From positions 3,844,001 through 3,908,000 of the forward strand of contig JAHRBS010000004.1 in the NCBI GenBank assembly GCA_024305745.1: a DNA stretch of 64,000 nucleotides, in the 5' to 3' direction. The stretch comes from Polyporus tsugae (lineage: Eukaryota; Basidiomycota; Agaricomycetes; Polyporales; Polyporaceae). The translations under genes were made by a program, and so were the position numbers. The stretch's first letter is position 1. Each line of letters begins with the position of its first letter. The notes under the pieces are model-generated. The model was not told the DNA's origin. It saw only the letters and a program-made list of their open reading frames with translations, and made no database searches. This document shows positions 47,440 to 58,278 of this stretch, one piece after another.

Positions 47440-48320
47440 CTATGGGGTCGCAGACTGCGTCTCTTTGACCGAGAATCTCTTCACAACCGCGAGCACGTTC
47501 TGGCGCGCCAGGGGCGTGACGTCGCGCCGGTACGACAGGGTGAACTCCGCCAACTTCAAAGGCCCAAGTGTCGTGACGTTGGTATCGGGGAAGGGGCGGG
47601 GGACATAGCGAGAGTAGTCACCGGCAGTCCTCTCTAAGAGGAGCTGAACACGAGTTTGGGAAGGGGTGACGTTGCGTGCTGAGGGAGTGCGAGGGCTTTT
47701 GGCGGGTGCAAGAGGGGCGGGCGACCCAAACAGGTCGTCGATGTTGCCAAGCTGGACCTTCGGGTGCGCAGGGGAAGGTTTAGTGGGTATCTCCTTCACT
47801 TCTTGCGTTTCCGCTTCCGAAGGGACAGCATCCTCCTGCCATTGTCGCGGAGCGATTGGACGTGAGACAGCGTAGGCGGGCCGACTTCGCGATTGGCGAG
47901 GATCAGCTTGCGCCTGACCGTCGCGGCGGGAACCGTTATTGTAACGCGGCGGACGTGCTTGTCGCTGTCCGTCTCCGCCTCCCTCCCAAGACTGCCGCTT
48001 TGGCCCACGGTTCTTGGCTTGACCCCACTTCTTCGCTGGGGAGTGTCATGCTTAGAACTCATATACATGACAAGATGGCGACAGTACTCACAGATAGAGA
48101 TAGATATATCCCCAAGACTTTCCGCGAGAGGAATCGCCCTTTTCTTTGGCGCGGATTCAGTCTGACCGTCAGAGTTTGCTTGCGCCTCAACCTCAGGTGC
48201 TGGTGCTGCTTCCGAGGAGTTGAACCGTGCGCATGAAGGGAGCCACTGGATGGAAGGCGTCGTGCCCCTGGCCAAAGCGGTTGCCGCGTGTGGCAGCGAA
48301 GAGGGCAGACGAGCGAGCAT
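47440..48320 (-). CDS. Probable mitochondrial protein, family not recognised
   Basis: Start MLARLPSSLPHAATALARG at 48320; the Arg/Ser/Ala-rich, acid-poor first 35 residues, ending RFNSSEAAP, look like a mitochondrial presequence. Exon 1 ends after AESLGDISISI at a GTGAGT donor (about 48093). After a short intron the frame continues KKWGQAKNRGPKRQSWEGGG, a Gly/Arg/Gln-rich disordered stretch (QADPRQSRSRPAYAVSRP) and QWQEDAVPSEAETQEVKEI. A more ordered C-terminus follows, with LGNIDDLFGSP and GDYSRYVPRPFPDTNVTTLG, ending at 47440. The presequence, basic composition and size of about 260 aa would suit a mitoribosomal or mitochondrial RNA-binding protein, but I do not recognise the family. It diverges from the palmitoyltransferase gene, with 201 bp between starts. 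Confidence 0.6.
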
Positions 48321-48521
48321 GGAGAGGTAAGTACCGGGGACAGCAGGTCGTGACGGACACGCAAAGCAAGGAAAGGCGCCCGAGCTGCGATGCGTCCGCA
48401 GCCGAGGCGCCCGCGGACCGAAGCAGCTCCCCGAGTCCCCGCCGTCGAAGTCCCCAGTCGCTACACCGACACATCTCTACCTCTCTCTTCCTGTACCTCG
48501 CCCCTCTGGTCTCGGTCTGTC

Positions 48522-50619
48522 ATGGGCCGTCTCACTGGACGGTTGTTTGTATTCTTCACTACATGTCTCATCTGCTTCATCGCCTACTCGGTACAAATAT
48601 TCGTAATATGGCCATGGTACGGCCGGGAGTTCTCGATTGAGCTGCTGGAGCTGCTGGCACCATTCAAGTGAGTCCGAGGAACGCTCAGGATGTCTTTGTC
48701 TAACTCCGAGGCGATAGTGTCCTGGTGGGCATGCTGTTGTGGAATTACCGCCTATGTGTAATGACCGATCCAGGAGGCGTGCCACCATCTTGGGTATGTC
48801 CGTTTCGCAAACTCTCGGACTGCGTGTTCCACTCTAAACGTCCGTTCAGAGACCAGATATAAACGATTCAGACGGATATGAGGTCAAGAAGCTGACCAGG
48901 GGACCACGGTACTGCCGGACATGCGAGAACTATAAGCCGCCACGGGCACACCATTGCAGGCAGTGTAAACGGTGCGTTTGTTACTATTGCTGCACTGCCA
49001 ACAACTCATAGACAAGCACAGATGCGTGCTTAGAATGGGTGCGCAAGAATCTCTTCCCGTTCATGTATCCGCTCAATGTCGGATGCAGACCATCACTGCC
49101 CTTGGGTAAACAACTGCGTCGGTCATTACAACTACGGACATTTCATCCGCTTCCTCTTCTACGTCGACCTTGCATGTACATACCATGTCACCATACTCAC
49201 GAAACGGGTGCTTTATAGCACAACGTTCTGGGTAAGTTTCCCATTGTACTTTCCACCTAATCTTCCCTCACGAGACACGTTTAGGAAGAGCCTAGCGGGC
49301 GCGAGTTAATATTCATCGTCCTAAACTATGCAACATGTATTCCCGTGCTGCTTGCCGTCGGCATCTTCAGGTGCCGTTCCCTGCTTCCTGCTTCCGACTT
49401 TATCCATCGACTGACCCACTTATTCCAGCCTCTACCATTTCTACTCAGTATACAGCAACACCACGACCATCGAGGGGTGGGAGAAAGACAAAGTCGCAAC
49501 TCTAATTCGCCGTGGGAGAATACGCGAGGTATGCCCCGTCCACCGCCTCCCTTCAAGCTAGCTAATGTTTTACTGTCCACGCAGATTAAGTTCCCCTACG
49601 TGAGCCTAGAGTTTGCTCGGCGTACGACTTCTTCCGGCGTCGTAACTATCTGACTGGTACCTTTAGAACTTAGGCCTCCGCCGCAACATTGATAGCGTCC
49701 TCGGCCCGAATCCCCTCCTCTGGTGCTTTCCCAACGTCCCCCCGGGGAATGGCCTGAAGTATTCGCTCGCCGACGGAGACGGTAAGTGGATTGAGTTCAC
49801 AATGCGGAGGCACGGGGGCGAGGACGGGGAGGACGAGACCTATGGCGTCGACGGCGACTACCTTCCCGAACCTTGACGCGAGCAACAACCACGCGACATG
49901 ACACGGTGCGACCGATGCAGGTGTGCGACCTCACGAATCACGCTCACGAAGTAAGCACTCATCCGGCCTCTTCCCGTAGCGCTACCTGTTTCTCCTCACC
50001 CCCGTTTCTCCCTGTTGCTTCGTACCTTCTTCCTTGCACTTTATAAAGCTGCTTGGAGTCGGCGCTCACATTACTCGCAGACGACGACGGCGAGCAATGG
50101 CCGCCCCAAGACCCCGACCGATACATATACCCCGAGGACGACCCGAACCACAAGTTGGAGCTGCCCCCCTCGCCCTGGACGTACGAGAATGGGACGCTGA
50201 ACCCCGACCTCCACGCAACAACGACCCGCCGCCGGCACACCTCCTCCCGCGCCAAAGCGGCTGAGGGACCGTACGCCTCCGTCCCGCCCTACCACCCCGA
50301 CTACCACCGGCAGGAGAGCCACGAGACGTACCCCGTCGATTCCGGGTCTGAAGACGACGATGCCGGCGACGAGGACCGATACGCGCACCAGGGCCGTCCG
50401 CGCGAGTTCGTCAGGCGGGGCTCGGAGGGGTACGAGGTGCGGCCAATCCATAGGGAGGAACTCTTACAGCGGTACATCGAGGACAGGACAGCAGAGCCGG
50501 GGAGATACAGGCTGTACGTGCCGGAATCGCCCAGCGAGCCGGAGAGCGGGCCCGAGGTGGAGGACGAGCAGATACCTTTCGCGGAGAAGCTGGAGCGGTG
50601 GCGGGCGACGAGCACATAG
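48522..50619 (+). CDS. PFA4: DHHC protein S-palmitoyltransferase, PFA4 type
   Basis: Transfers palmitate from palmitoyl-CoA to protein cysteines; Pfa4 acts in the ER, classically on chitin synthase Chs3 (known family role). The N-terminus has two hydrophobic spans ([39 protein letters not shown]). The DHHC-CRD is spliced across three exons: [27 protein letters not shown], and the catalytic [19 protein letters not shown], where the Asp codon is split by an intron ending at about 49086. Two more spans follow, then [20 protein letters not shown] with the TTxE motif, and [20 protein letters not shown], which is typical of Pfa4. The C-terminal part from about 50083 is a long acidic, Pro-rich extension ([19 protein letters not shown] onward) ending WRATST. 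About eight introns are visible. Confidence 0.92.
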
Positions 50620-50934
50620 CCATAGCGGACACCAGTTACCATTCGGTTACCACCCATACATAGATGCTCAACCGCGTATCCACTCCATAACTTATATTGG
50701 CTTGGACCTCAGGCTTCGGCCTTCAGCTTCAGGCCTCAGGGCTTCGGACAGACTATCACTTGATGTACTCGGATTATAAACGCTATACCTATATACCGTA
50801 ATACTTGTACATCGACACGGAAGACAGGAATGAACACGATTCCACACAGCAACCGACTGACAAAGCAAGACAAGAGGTCCGATATCCACGATGCAAAAAA
50901 ATCCAGGGGAAAAGGCAAGCTGAGACTGAGGTAA
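50620..50934. other. Convergent 3' intergenic region
   Basis: 315 bp between the ends of PFA4 (plus) and the bromodomain gene (minus). No gene seen. A ggcttcgg/ggcctcagg/gcttcgg purine-pyrimidine repeat lies at about 50710-50750. Confidence 0.45.
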
Positions 50935-53332
50935 TCAATACACAACTTTGTCCAAGTAGACCTTCCACACCATCCCGCCCTTCTCACCAACTTCCAGCAT
51001 GTTCAAGCTCGGAAGAACAGCCGTCTCCCACGTGCCCCCGTCGGTCGCTTTGAGGACAGCCCCGTTGAGCTTGACCTGGATAGGCCCAGCCTGGCTCTCG
51101 GACCCCTTCCCCTTCCCCTTCTTCGAATTCAGGATCCTCGCTGACCGTATCCGCTTGCGAGACGGGCGGCCGGGACCCTTGCGCTTCGACGGCGACGCGG
51201 GTTCCGCTTCCGCTTCCGCTCCAGCTCCCTCTTCTTCTTCTTCTTCCTCCTCCTCTTCCTCCTGCCGCATGGGCGCGTCTTCGTCGCTCTCCTCGTGCTC
51301 ATCGTGGTTGAGGAAGGCGACGTCGGACACTACGATGCTGGTCTCGGTCCCGTCCAGCCGCATCGCCCACGTCCTGACGCCATCCGAGTGGTCGAGAACG
51401 AGCCTCCGACACGGAGGAAGCGTCGTAATCACGGCATGCCTTAGTGGGTGCGCGTACTGATTGGCAGTTGGGGGCGATGGGCGCGCAGCCGCGACGGTAG
51501 GGGCAGGGGCCGGCGCGATGGCAACGGGGAGAGCCGATGGCTTCGAGGGCGCCTTGGGAGGGGCCGGGGCTAGGGTGGGCTGTTGGCTCGGACGATATGT
51601 GGCCGCGCCGTTGCTCGTAGCTCCATGTAAGTAGCCGGGCGGCTGCAAGGACCCTGCACTGGCGTGTTTCTGTGCCTGTGGCACCGGTAATGAAGGTGTC
51701 GGAGCGATAGCGGGCGTTGAAGAAGACGCTTGGGAAGAGACCGCTCGGATAGGCGGAGGTGCGATGGCAGGCGTGACAGACGGGGACTTCACGGTGTTCA
51801 CTTGAAGCTGCGGAGATGACCCTACCGCAGCTGGTTTGGCATCCTGCTTTGTTTGTGTTTGGAGGTTCGAGGAGGCTGCGTGAGAACGACCAACAAAAAT
51901 CGAGTTCGCGGACGGAAGCGAAGGAGCGGGGGCGGCAATAGGTTGTGCAGGGGCAGGAGCTTGTGGCATCTTCATCTTAAGCTTGATCTTCGTCGGGTGT
52001 TCACTAGAATTCGCATACGCAGGAATCGCAAATGGCTCAGGGAGATCGGATATCAATTTCCTGAAGTATTCCTACCGAACGTGTGATAGATGTCAGGACG
52101 AGGATAACGCTATATGCGTCAAAAACGTACCCGTAATGCCACCGCATCTTCCCAGATCTGAGTGTGCTCCTGGTTGAATTCCAATGCGTTCGAGAAGACG
52201 AGCTCGACATCATTCGTGAAGTCGATCGGCTTGTAGTACTCTTTGCGTTTCAACGTTTTCTACCATGACAGAAGCCCTAATCAAGAAAGGAGGGAACAGT
52301 AGCAGTGGTATAACTTACGAAGATGTTATCCAGACATTGAGGCTTCTTGATGATGGTGTAATAGATTGGCCATTGTTTGCGGTTGGGAAGCTCCATAAAT
52401 TCGGCCGATAGCACACGACCCCTGAACTGGGTGGTCAGTCTGATGTGATGTAGATGAGCTGCAGGAATACGCACTTGTCGTCTGTCCGATCCACCAGCTT
52501 CTGCAGTCGAGTTTTGAGGAGACGGGATAGATTGGGGGCTTTCTTCTTCTTTTCCCCATCCTCGTCGTCTGACCCTTCGCCATCATGGGGGTCTTCGTCC
52601 TTCCCGGCGAGGCGATTGTACTCTTTGATGAATAATTTCTGCTCGCCAGAGGGGCCTTGTGAGCAACAAGGGACATCGAAGAAACAAGATAGGTGCAGAC
52701 CGACTGCTTGTGTTCGGAGTATATGCAGAACTCACATGCAAGAATTTCGCGTCCTTGAATATCTGACTCTCCTTCATGTTGTATCGCTTGGCGTTGCGGA
52801 AGCATGTTTCAAAATCCTGTCGGACGGCATCGAGGGTGGCATATTCGCGTGTTTCAAGCTTGGACTTGATATCGTCGAGAGCTATGGGCCGCTTGATCTG
52901 CACGTAGTAGTCCGGGTATTGTCGTTTCGAGGGAAGACGCATGAACTGGAAAGAGGCGATTTGGCCTCTGAGTGAGTGAGGGAGGATATGGGAGCAGGCG
53001 CGTGCATGGTGGTGGCGGTAAAAAGAGAAGAGGTGGACGTTAGGGTAGCATGCGAGATGCTATTGAACCATCACGTACTCCTTGTTGACTGCGTCCTTCA
53101 ATGTCTGCCACAGCTGCAGCCCCTTCAGCCTGACCTCCTCCTTGTCCTCGACCACAGCTCCTGCGTCCTCGGCGGCCCCGTTCGCATCTCCCTTCGACTT
53201 GTGCCCCTCGGCGTCATGCTTGCGCTCCGGACTTGCGCTGCTCGTGGCCGGGGCCTCCTTCCGACGTTTGGCGCGCGGTGCGTCGATGTCCACCCCTTCC
53301 GCGGCAATGCTCCTGGCCTCCCTCTTTGACAT
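50935..53332 (-). CDS. RSC4: Tandem bromodomain protein, RSC4-like chromatin-remodelling subunit
   Basis: Starts MSKREARSIAAEGVDID at 53332 with a basic segment (RAKRRKEAP), then LKGLQLWQTLKDAVNKE. Bromodomain 1 is FMRLPSKRQYPDYYVQIKRP, IALDDIKSKLETREYATL and a run ending CFRNAKRYNMKESQIFKDA, with the acetyl-lysine-binding Asn in KRYN. An acidic linker (DEDPHDGEGSDDEDGEKKKK) precedes bromodomain 2: FMELPNRKQWPIYYTIIKKP, YYKPIDFTNDVELVFSNALE and FNQEHTQIWEDA, again with the key Asn. After EYFRKLISDLPEPF comes a Pro/Ala-rich linker and a C-terminal domain, including RRLVLDHSDGVRTWAMRLDG and ending GGMVWKVYLDKVVY at 50935. Two adjacent bromodomains plus this C-terminal fold match fungal Rsc4 of the RSC complex; Rsc1/2 would carry BAH and AT-hook motifs, which are absent. 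At least five introns in the N-terminal half. Confidence 0.88.
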
Positions 53333-53695
53333 CGTACCGGTGCTGCAACAATGCGAGAAAGCTAGCTGTCCAAGTTTACCGAGGGTAGCAGTGGCGACAA
53401 TGCGCGAAAATGTCTCGGAGACGGCTGCCTTCGCTCAGGCTCTTCCGGCTTGCCTCCAACCGCCACTACACCGCTCACGTGACCCGGCCTTGCTCGCTCG
53501 CGACGCGCCGCCCCCTTCCAACTCAGCCAAGGAATATTTGTTTGTCCCCTTCCACCCGCTGTGCGACGCATCCATACTACGAGCGTAAACGGTATTATTC
53601 TGTTCATCGTATGCTATAGTACTAGCATTACAGACAAGTCTACGAATTTCATAATCACAGGGAAATAACTGAATGAAGCCTAGTATTAAGTAAGA
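53333..53695. promoter_or_regulatory. Intergenic region upstream of the bromodomain gene
   Basis: 363 bp between the start of the RSC4-like gene and the 3' end of the P450 gene, both on the minus strand. A cacgtgac E-box-like site lies at about 53475. No gene seen. Confidence 0.4.
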
Positions 53696-55974
53696 TTATA
53701 TTGTGTGCTCCCGCTTCCGTTTTCTGACCACAACGGGCAACGGCGGTCGAGTCAGGATAAAGTAGTTCAACATGTCGTTCTCGTATGCGTTCGGGTCGAA
53801 GTCCTCAGCCAACGTCAGGTCGACCCGCTGAATCATCGCGCTCACCACCATCCGCAGTTCCTGCATGGCCAGTCCCTTGCCTGCGCAATTGCCAGGCCCG
53901 AATGAGAATGGGAAGTATGCAGCCGTATTGTGCACCAGCTTCATCCCGATTCCATTCTTGTCCCCGGCCGCCGCATGGATCCAGCGCTCAGGCCAGAAGT
54001 TATCGGGAAGGGGGGAAAAGTTGCGCCCGTCTCGGTGTATGCTGTACATGTGCACCGTTGTGATCGTCCCTTCCGGAAAGTAGCTGGGATACGTAATGTT
54101 AACGACGATGGCAGCTTTGTTAGACGATGTTTACCTGTCTTCCAGGATCTTTCCACCGCTGCCGATGGGTACCACACGCTGGCTTCCGTCGCTTATGGGT
54201 GGGAAGAGACGCATTGCTTCGTTTCTGGTCGATTGATAGTCAGCAGACGTGGTCTTCGGCCTAGCTGCCCCTGAAGGGACTTACATGACAGCGTTCAAGT
54301 ACGGCATATCCGCATGGTGCTTCGTGTTCAGAGCACTTTCGCCCGGTGGGTAACAGGAGTCAACTTCGGCACGCAGCCGGACGTACGCTTCCGGGTGAGT
54401 GAGTAGACAGTAGAAAATGCTCGAGAGGACGCTTGAGGTAGTGTCTGAGCCTGCTATAATGGCCAAGGTTCCGTCCGCTATAACTTCAGGAAGGGGTGGC
54501 GAAGGTTCGGCGCCGTCCTCGTTGTTCTAGACAGCGCTCCGTTGAAAATGAAATACCCAAATAACTAGCGGTGAAATCCTTACCAGGTAGTAGAACAAGT
54601 CTTTTCGGGAGACGTTTCCTAGTCTGACACGCTCCTCGACGCGCTGGATGCAGAAGCTACGCATCTGCTTCATTTTCGCTCCGAGAGTAGGGAACGTGCG
54701 GATGTAATCTGCCAGCCATGGGAGATGGCCAAAAGTGTCTGAGTTCCTATTCGCCATCGCGTCAACTCATGTCAGTCTAGGAAAACGTGACCAAGTGCAC
54801 CCACACGAGGCCCACTTCGAGCAAGGGCCAGACGCTGCCCTCGTCCCCGTTGATGAGCATCTCGGACCCACCGCCGAACCTGGACGACCGTGGAAAACCT
54901 GTCAATATCCAAACGCAGCTTCCTGTTCCGAAGCCGCGTGATACTCACGCCATGTCGCTCATCAGGTCGTATCTGCCAAATTCACTCGTCAGCACGTCGT
55001 AGTCGCGTAACCTCAAACGAAATTCGCAAGGCAGTGTGCCGGTGTACCATATGGGAACACTCACGCAAACCAGCTGAACCATTTTGCGAGGTTCGTCGCG
55101 CCGTTTGGGGCTATACTCCGGCTGTGGGAGGTAGCGAGAAGGTTCACCAGCTGCTCGGCGCGATTCGCAACGAGCGGCTCGAGGTCCTTCAGACTCGCGA
55201 CGTTCAAGGCACGATTCCACGGCTTGCGGCGACGCAAGTGCTCCTTCGGGTCGCTGATGGCGATAAGGGGATGCACGCTCTGGGTGGCCGTTCGTGCTTC
55301 CCATTCTGCCCCACCGTGGACAGGCATCAGGATTGCTACATCGATCGGGAGAACCAGCAGGGGAGCACTCACGCGGACCCTTGTGTAAGCCCGAGGTTCC
55401 CATGAAAGGCTGGATAGCCGCGGGAGTACTTATCGACACCTCGTTCGGGCCTGCGCAACCGGTCGGATTCTTTATGTGAGCTCATGATGGGAGAAGGTCC
55501 AATGCCACCGATGAGGTCACTCACCAACCCTAACAATATCCCCGTACCGTCGATGGAGCTCTTGCGTGTAGATGTGGCGTCTGCCTCCGCGAGAGACCCA
55601 AGCCATGGGCAGCTTGGATACCCTCAGGATGAGGGGGCCAGGGTAGCGTGCGAGTGGGTGCCAAGAGGAAAGACGATAAAAAGCAATCGAACAGAGAAGC
55701 GTGAACCAGAACGTCAGGAAAGACACCGCGAGTGCCTTGATGGCTGGAAGGTGATCGAGAAATAGCAGACTGAGGAAAGAAGGTACGGCGACGAGCAGCA
55801 GTGAATGCGTCGCTACACGCTGTGGTTCATATCGCTTGAAGACGAAGTGCACGATCTAGATACACGGTAAACAGTCGGTCAGCATCATTAACACGGAACA
55901 CAAGACGATCCACTCACGAATGCGGCGCCGACGATGGTCAACAGTGCGTGCTGGGTGGGTAGATGGTGGGTCAT
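53696..55974 (-). CDS. Cytochrome P450 monooxygenase
   Basis: Heme-thiolate monooxygenase. The start is MTHHLPTQHALLTIVGAAF at 55974, joined by an intron to IVHFVFKRYEPQR and a second hydrophobic segment (LFLDHLPAIKALAVSFLTFW), so the N-terminus is a membrane anchor of fungal type. Then come the proline-rich hinge ARYPGP, RYGDIVRVGPNE and substrate-recognition segments. The I-helix is AIIAGSDTTSSVLSS with AGxDTT intact, followed by EAMRLFPP (ExxR), PERW, and the heme-binding loop FSFGPGNCAGKGLAMQELR with its Cys ligand. It ends KRKREHTI at 53696. Around eight to ten introns are used. The order and the PERW/FGPGNC motifs resemble basidiomycete microsomal P450s; family number and substrate cannot be assigned by eye. 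No backbone synthase lies nearby, so there is no sign of a biosynthetic cluster. Confidence 0.92.
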
Positions 55975-58278
55975 CGTGATAGTAGCCGCCATGACAGCCT
56001 AACGGGACCGGGTCGGTCAAGACACCTCTTATACCAACAACGTTGCAATTCGAAAACCCCAAGTATCGGAGCGTTTCCGAGTCCAGGCTATCGGAAAGGG
56101 CGCCACGACCGATGGATGTTCGGTTATCAAGATGGTGTGCGAGCCATCGTTTATGCAGTCGGGACAAATCACAATGCCGACTGTGACGTCCTACCCATTG
56201 CCCTGAAGGTGGTCTTGCGCCCATAGAACCGCCAGGTTTGCCGCCACAGGGCAGTCCTATTGCTATCCGATAGCTCATGATCTAGGGCCGAGAGCGAGCG
56301 GCTCGCCAACTCGTGTATGAGAGAGCATCGCCGGTACCCCTGGTAATTTGAGCGCCCCCACTATGCTGAAGGCGTGCTACCGAAGTTGACACCGTTCAGC
56401 TGGTACACCTTACCAATGCGCAGCCGTGTTTCTCGGGCAGAAGGACGGATCGGGAGGCAAGACAGCCGCCACCGGGAGCACGAGAGCCTGCTCATGCTTC
56501 CATGCCGCTGTCTTGGATCCGGTGACTTAATGCCCTGGCGTTGTCGGAGTTCGGCAACCCGTTGGGAAAATTGACCGGTGTGGAAACCTGCAGATGGTGG
56601 CTCCCTAGGAAGGCGCTAACTGCGGCAATAATGCAAGGTCGCCTGACAGAACTCTACTTAGTGGCCGGGTCATCGGAGCAAGTGAACTCGGTTACCTACC
56701 TTGGGCGGCCGCACATGTTCAATTAAGATTTGTTCTGCGATCTCGGATGTTAGAAGGACTGAAAAGGAGAGTTAAGTGCATCTGCAAACCGTTTTCATGT
56801 TCCCATTGGGGCGGCTCTCTTCCTGCTCTCATCTGATAAGAGCAGACGGGCATCGTGGGATCTGCACTTGCGATTTCTCGCGTACCTCGGCCATAGGCTG
56901 GTTTCAAAAGCCAACGCCGACGCTTCTAGCAGTCCGTTCGTCCGGAGGTTGAGCGGCTTCAAGTGGGAGAAAAATCGCCGGACTGGGGCGCGTCCGATCT
57001 GAGAAATCGCGATAAGCGCTACATGGTAACGTACAGTAACGTACCCATGAGTCGTGTCCCCATATACATGATGTAGATCTTCAAGGGTGCACCTGCGCGT
57101 CCCACTCGCAAGCGCCATTGTCCTAGTGCGGATTTTGCGAGGCTCCGCCGGTCGACGTCCCCACTCGGTGCAAACCGAGGCCTCACGGTCTTATCAGGAT
57201 AGCGTGTAATATACTGCGTCACCAGCTAATGCAACTCACCTCGTGTGGTCAGGGCTCTGGGAAACTCCAGCCGGGGAAACCCCTTTGGCGAGCCACCAAC
57301 CTAACTTGCTGGAGCGGATCACCCTCGGCGTCCCACCCGTGCCTCGAGGACTCGCTGTGCGAGGTCATCGTGTCTTCAATAACCTCGTACGAGTTCCCTT
57401 TGTCGGTGAAACACGCGCGTGCATGGCCACAGGTCGAAGCAGAGCTTTCGAGGGCAACTGAGGTTCCCCAAATGCGCGTGTTGCCCCTGCCATGCATGTC
57501 TGTATCGGAGTCTGACAACGTGCCCGAGTAGCGAGTCGGTTGGGGGTCCAGTCACTCCGGAGGATGCGCAAACTGTCGACTCCGCACAGCCGCTCTCGAA
57601 CTTCTGGCCGCACCGTTCGGTGGGGTTCGGCGTCGAGTGCCCGGCCTAGAGGGGTTAGCCATGCAGAGTGTCAATCGGCGAAATTTACACGACCAGCTTT
57701 CCAGGCGAGGTGAAATGGGGTACGATGCCAATATACGGACATTACAGGCTTGCCATCCGACTGGATACCTGAGACTAGAGCCTGTAGGGTTCTCTCCCGA
57801 TTACTGTCATTCTTGCACCCGACACTGGCATACGTGGGCAATTGAACGGTCTTAGAGCTTAGCTTCGCCAGCGAATGGTGATCGATGCCAAGTGACGCCC
57901 TAGCCAACTGGTCCCTCGGCATTGAGAATGACATCGTGCTCACCGGACTTCTTGAGAATGTTCGTGTCATCCTTTCGGGCGATTTAATACAGCATACGAG
58001 CTGACGGCGGCACCCGGAGCAGCTGAACACGGGATACCATGGCCGTCTGAGGCGCACACGGACCCGAATGTCAAGGTCGACTTTCTGTGCATAGAAGACC
58101 GTAAGTGTGGTGCAACATCACCGACCAGCGAACACCGTATTGGAAATGGATAAATATACAGAGACCCTACTGACGCCCTAAGCCCATACGAGTCCCACCG
58201 AGTAGCCCCAAAACTCTACTCCCCCCGTGCTTGTCATGTACATGTCGTGCTTATGGTGGATGACACTTGTTTTCGTGT
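55975..58278. other. Gene-poor region
   Basis: About 2.3 kb. Both strands contain only short ORFs without recognisable domains or consistent splice chains. The left end is the P450 promoter. The unusual length for this otherwise dense arm suggests degraded gene or repeat remnants, but I can identify none. Confidence 0.4.
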
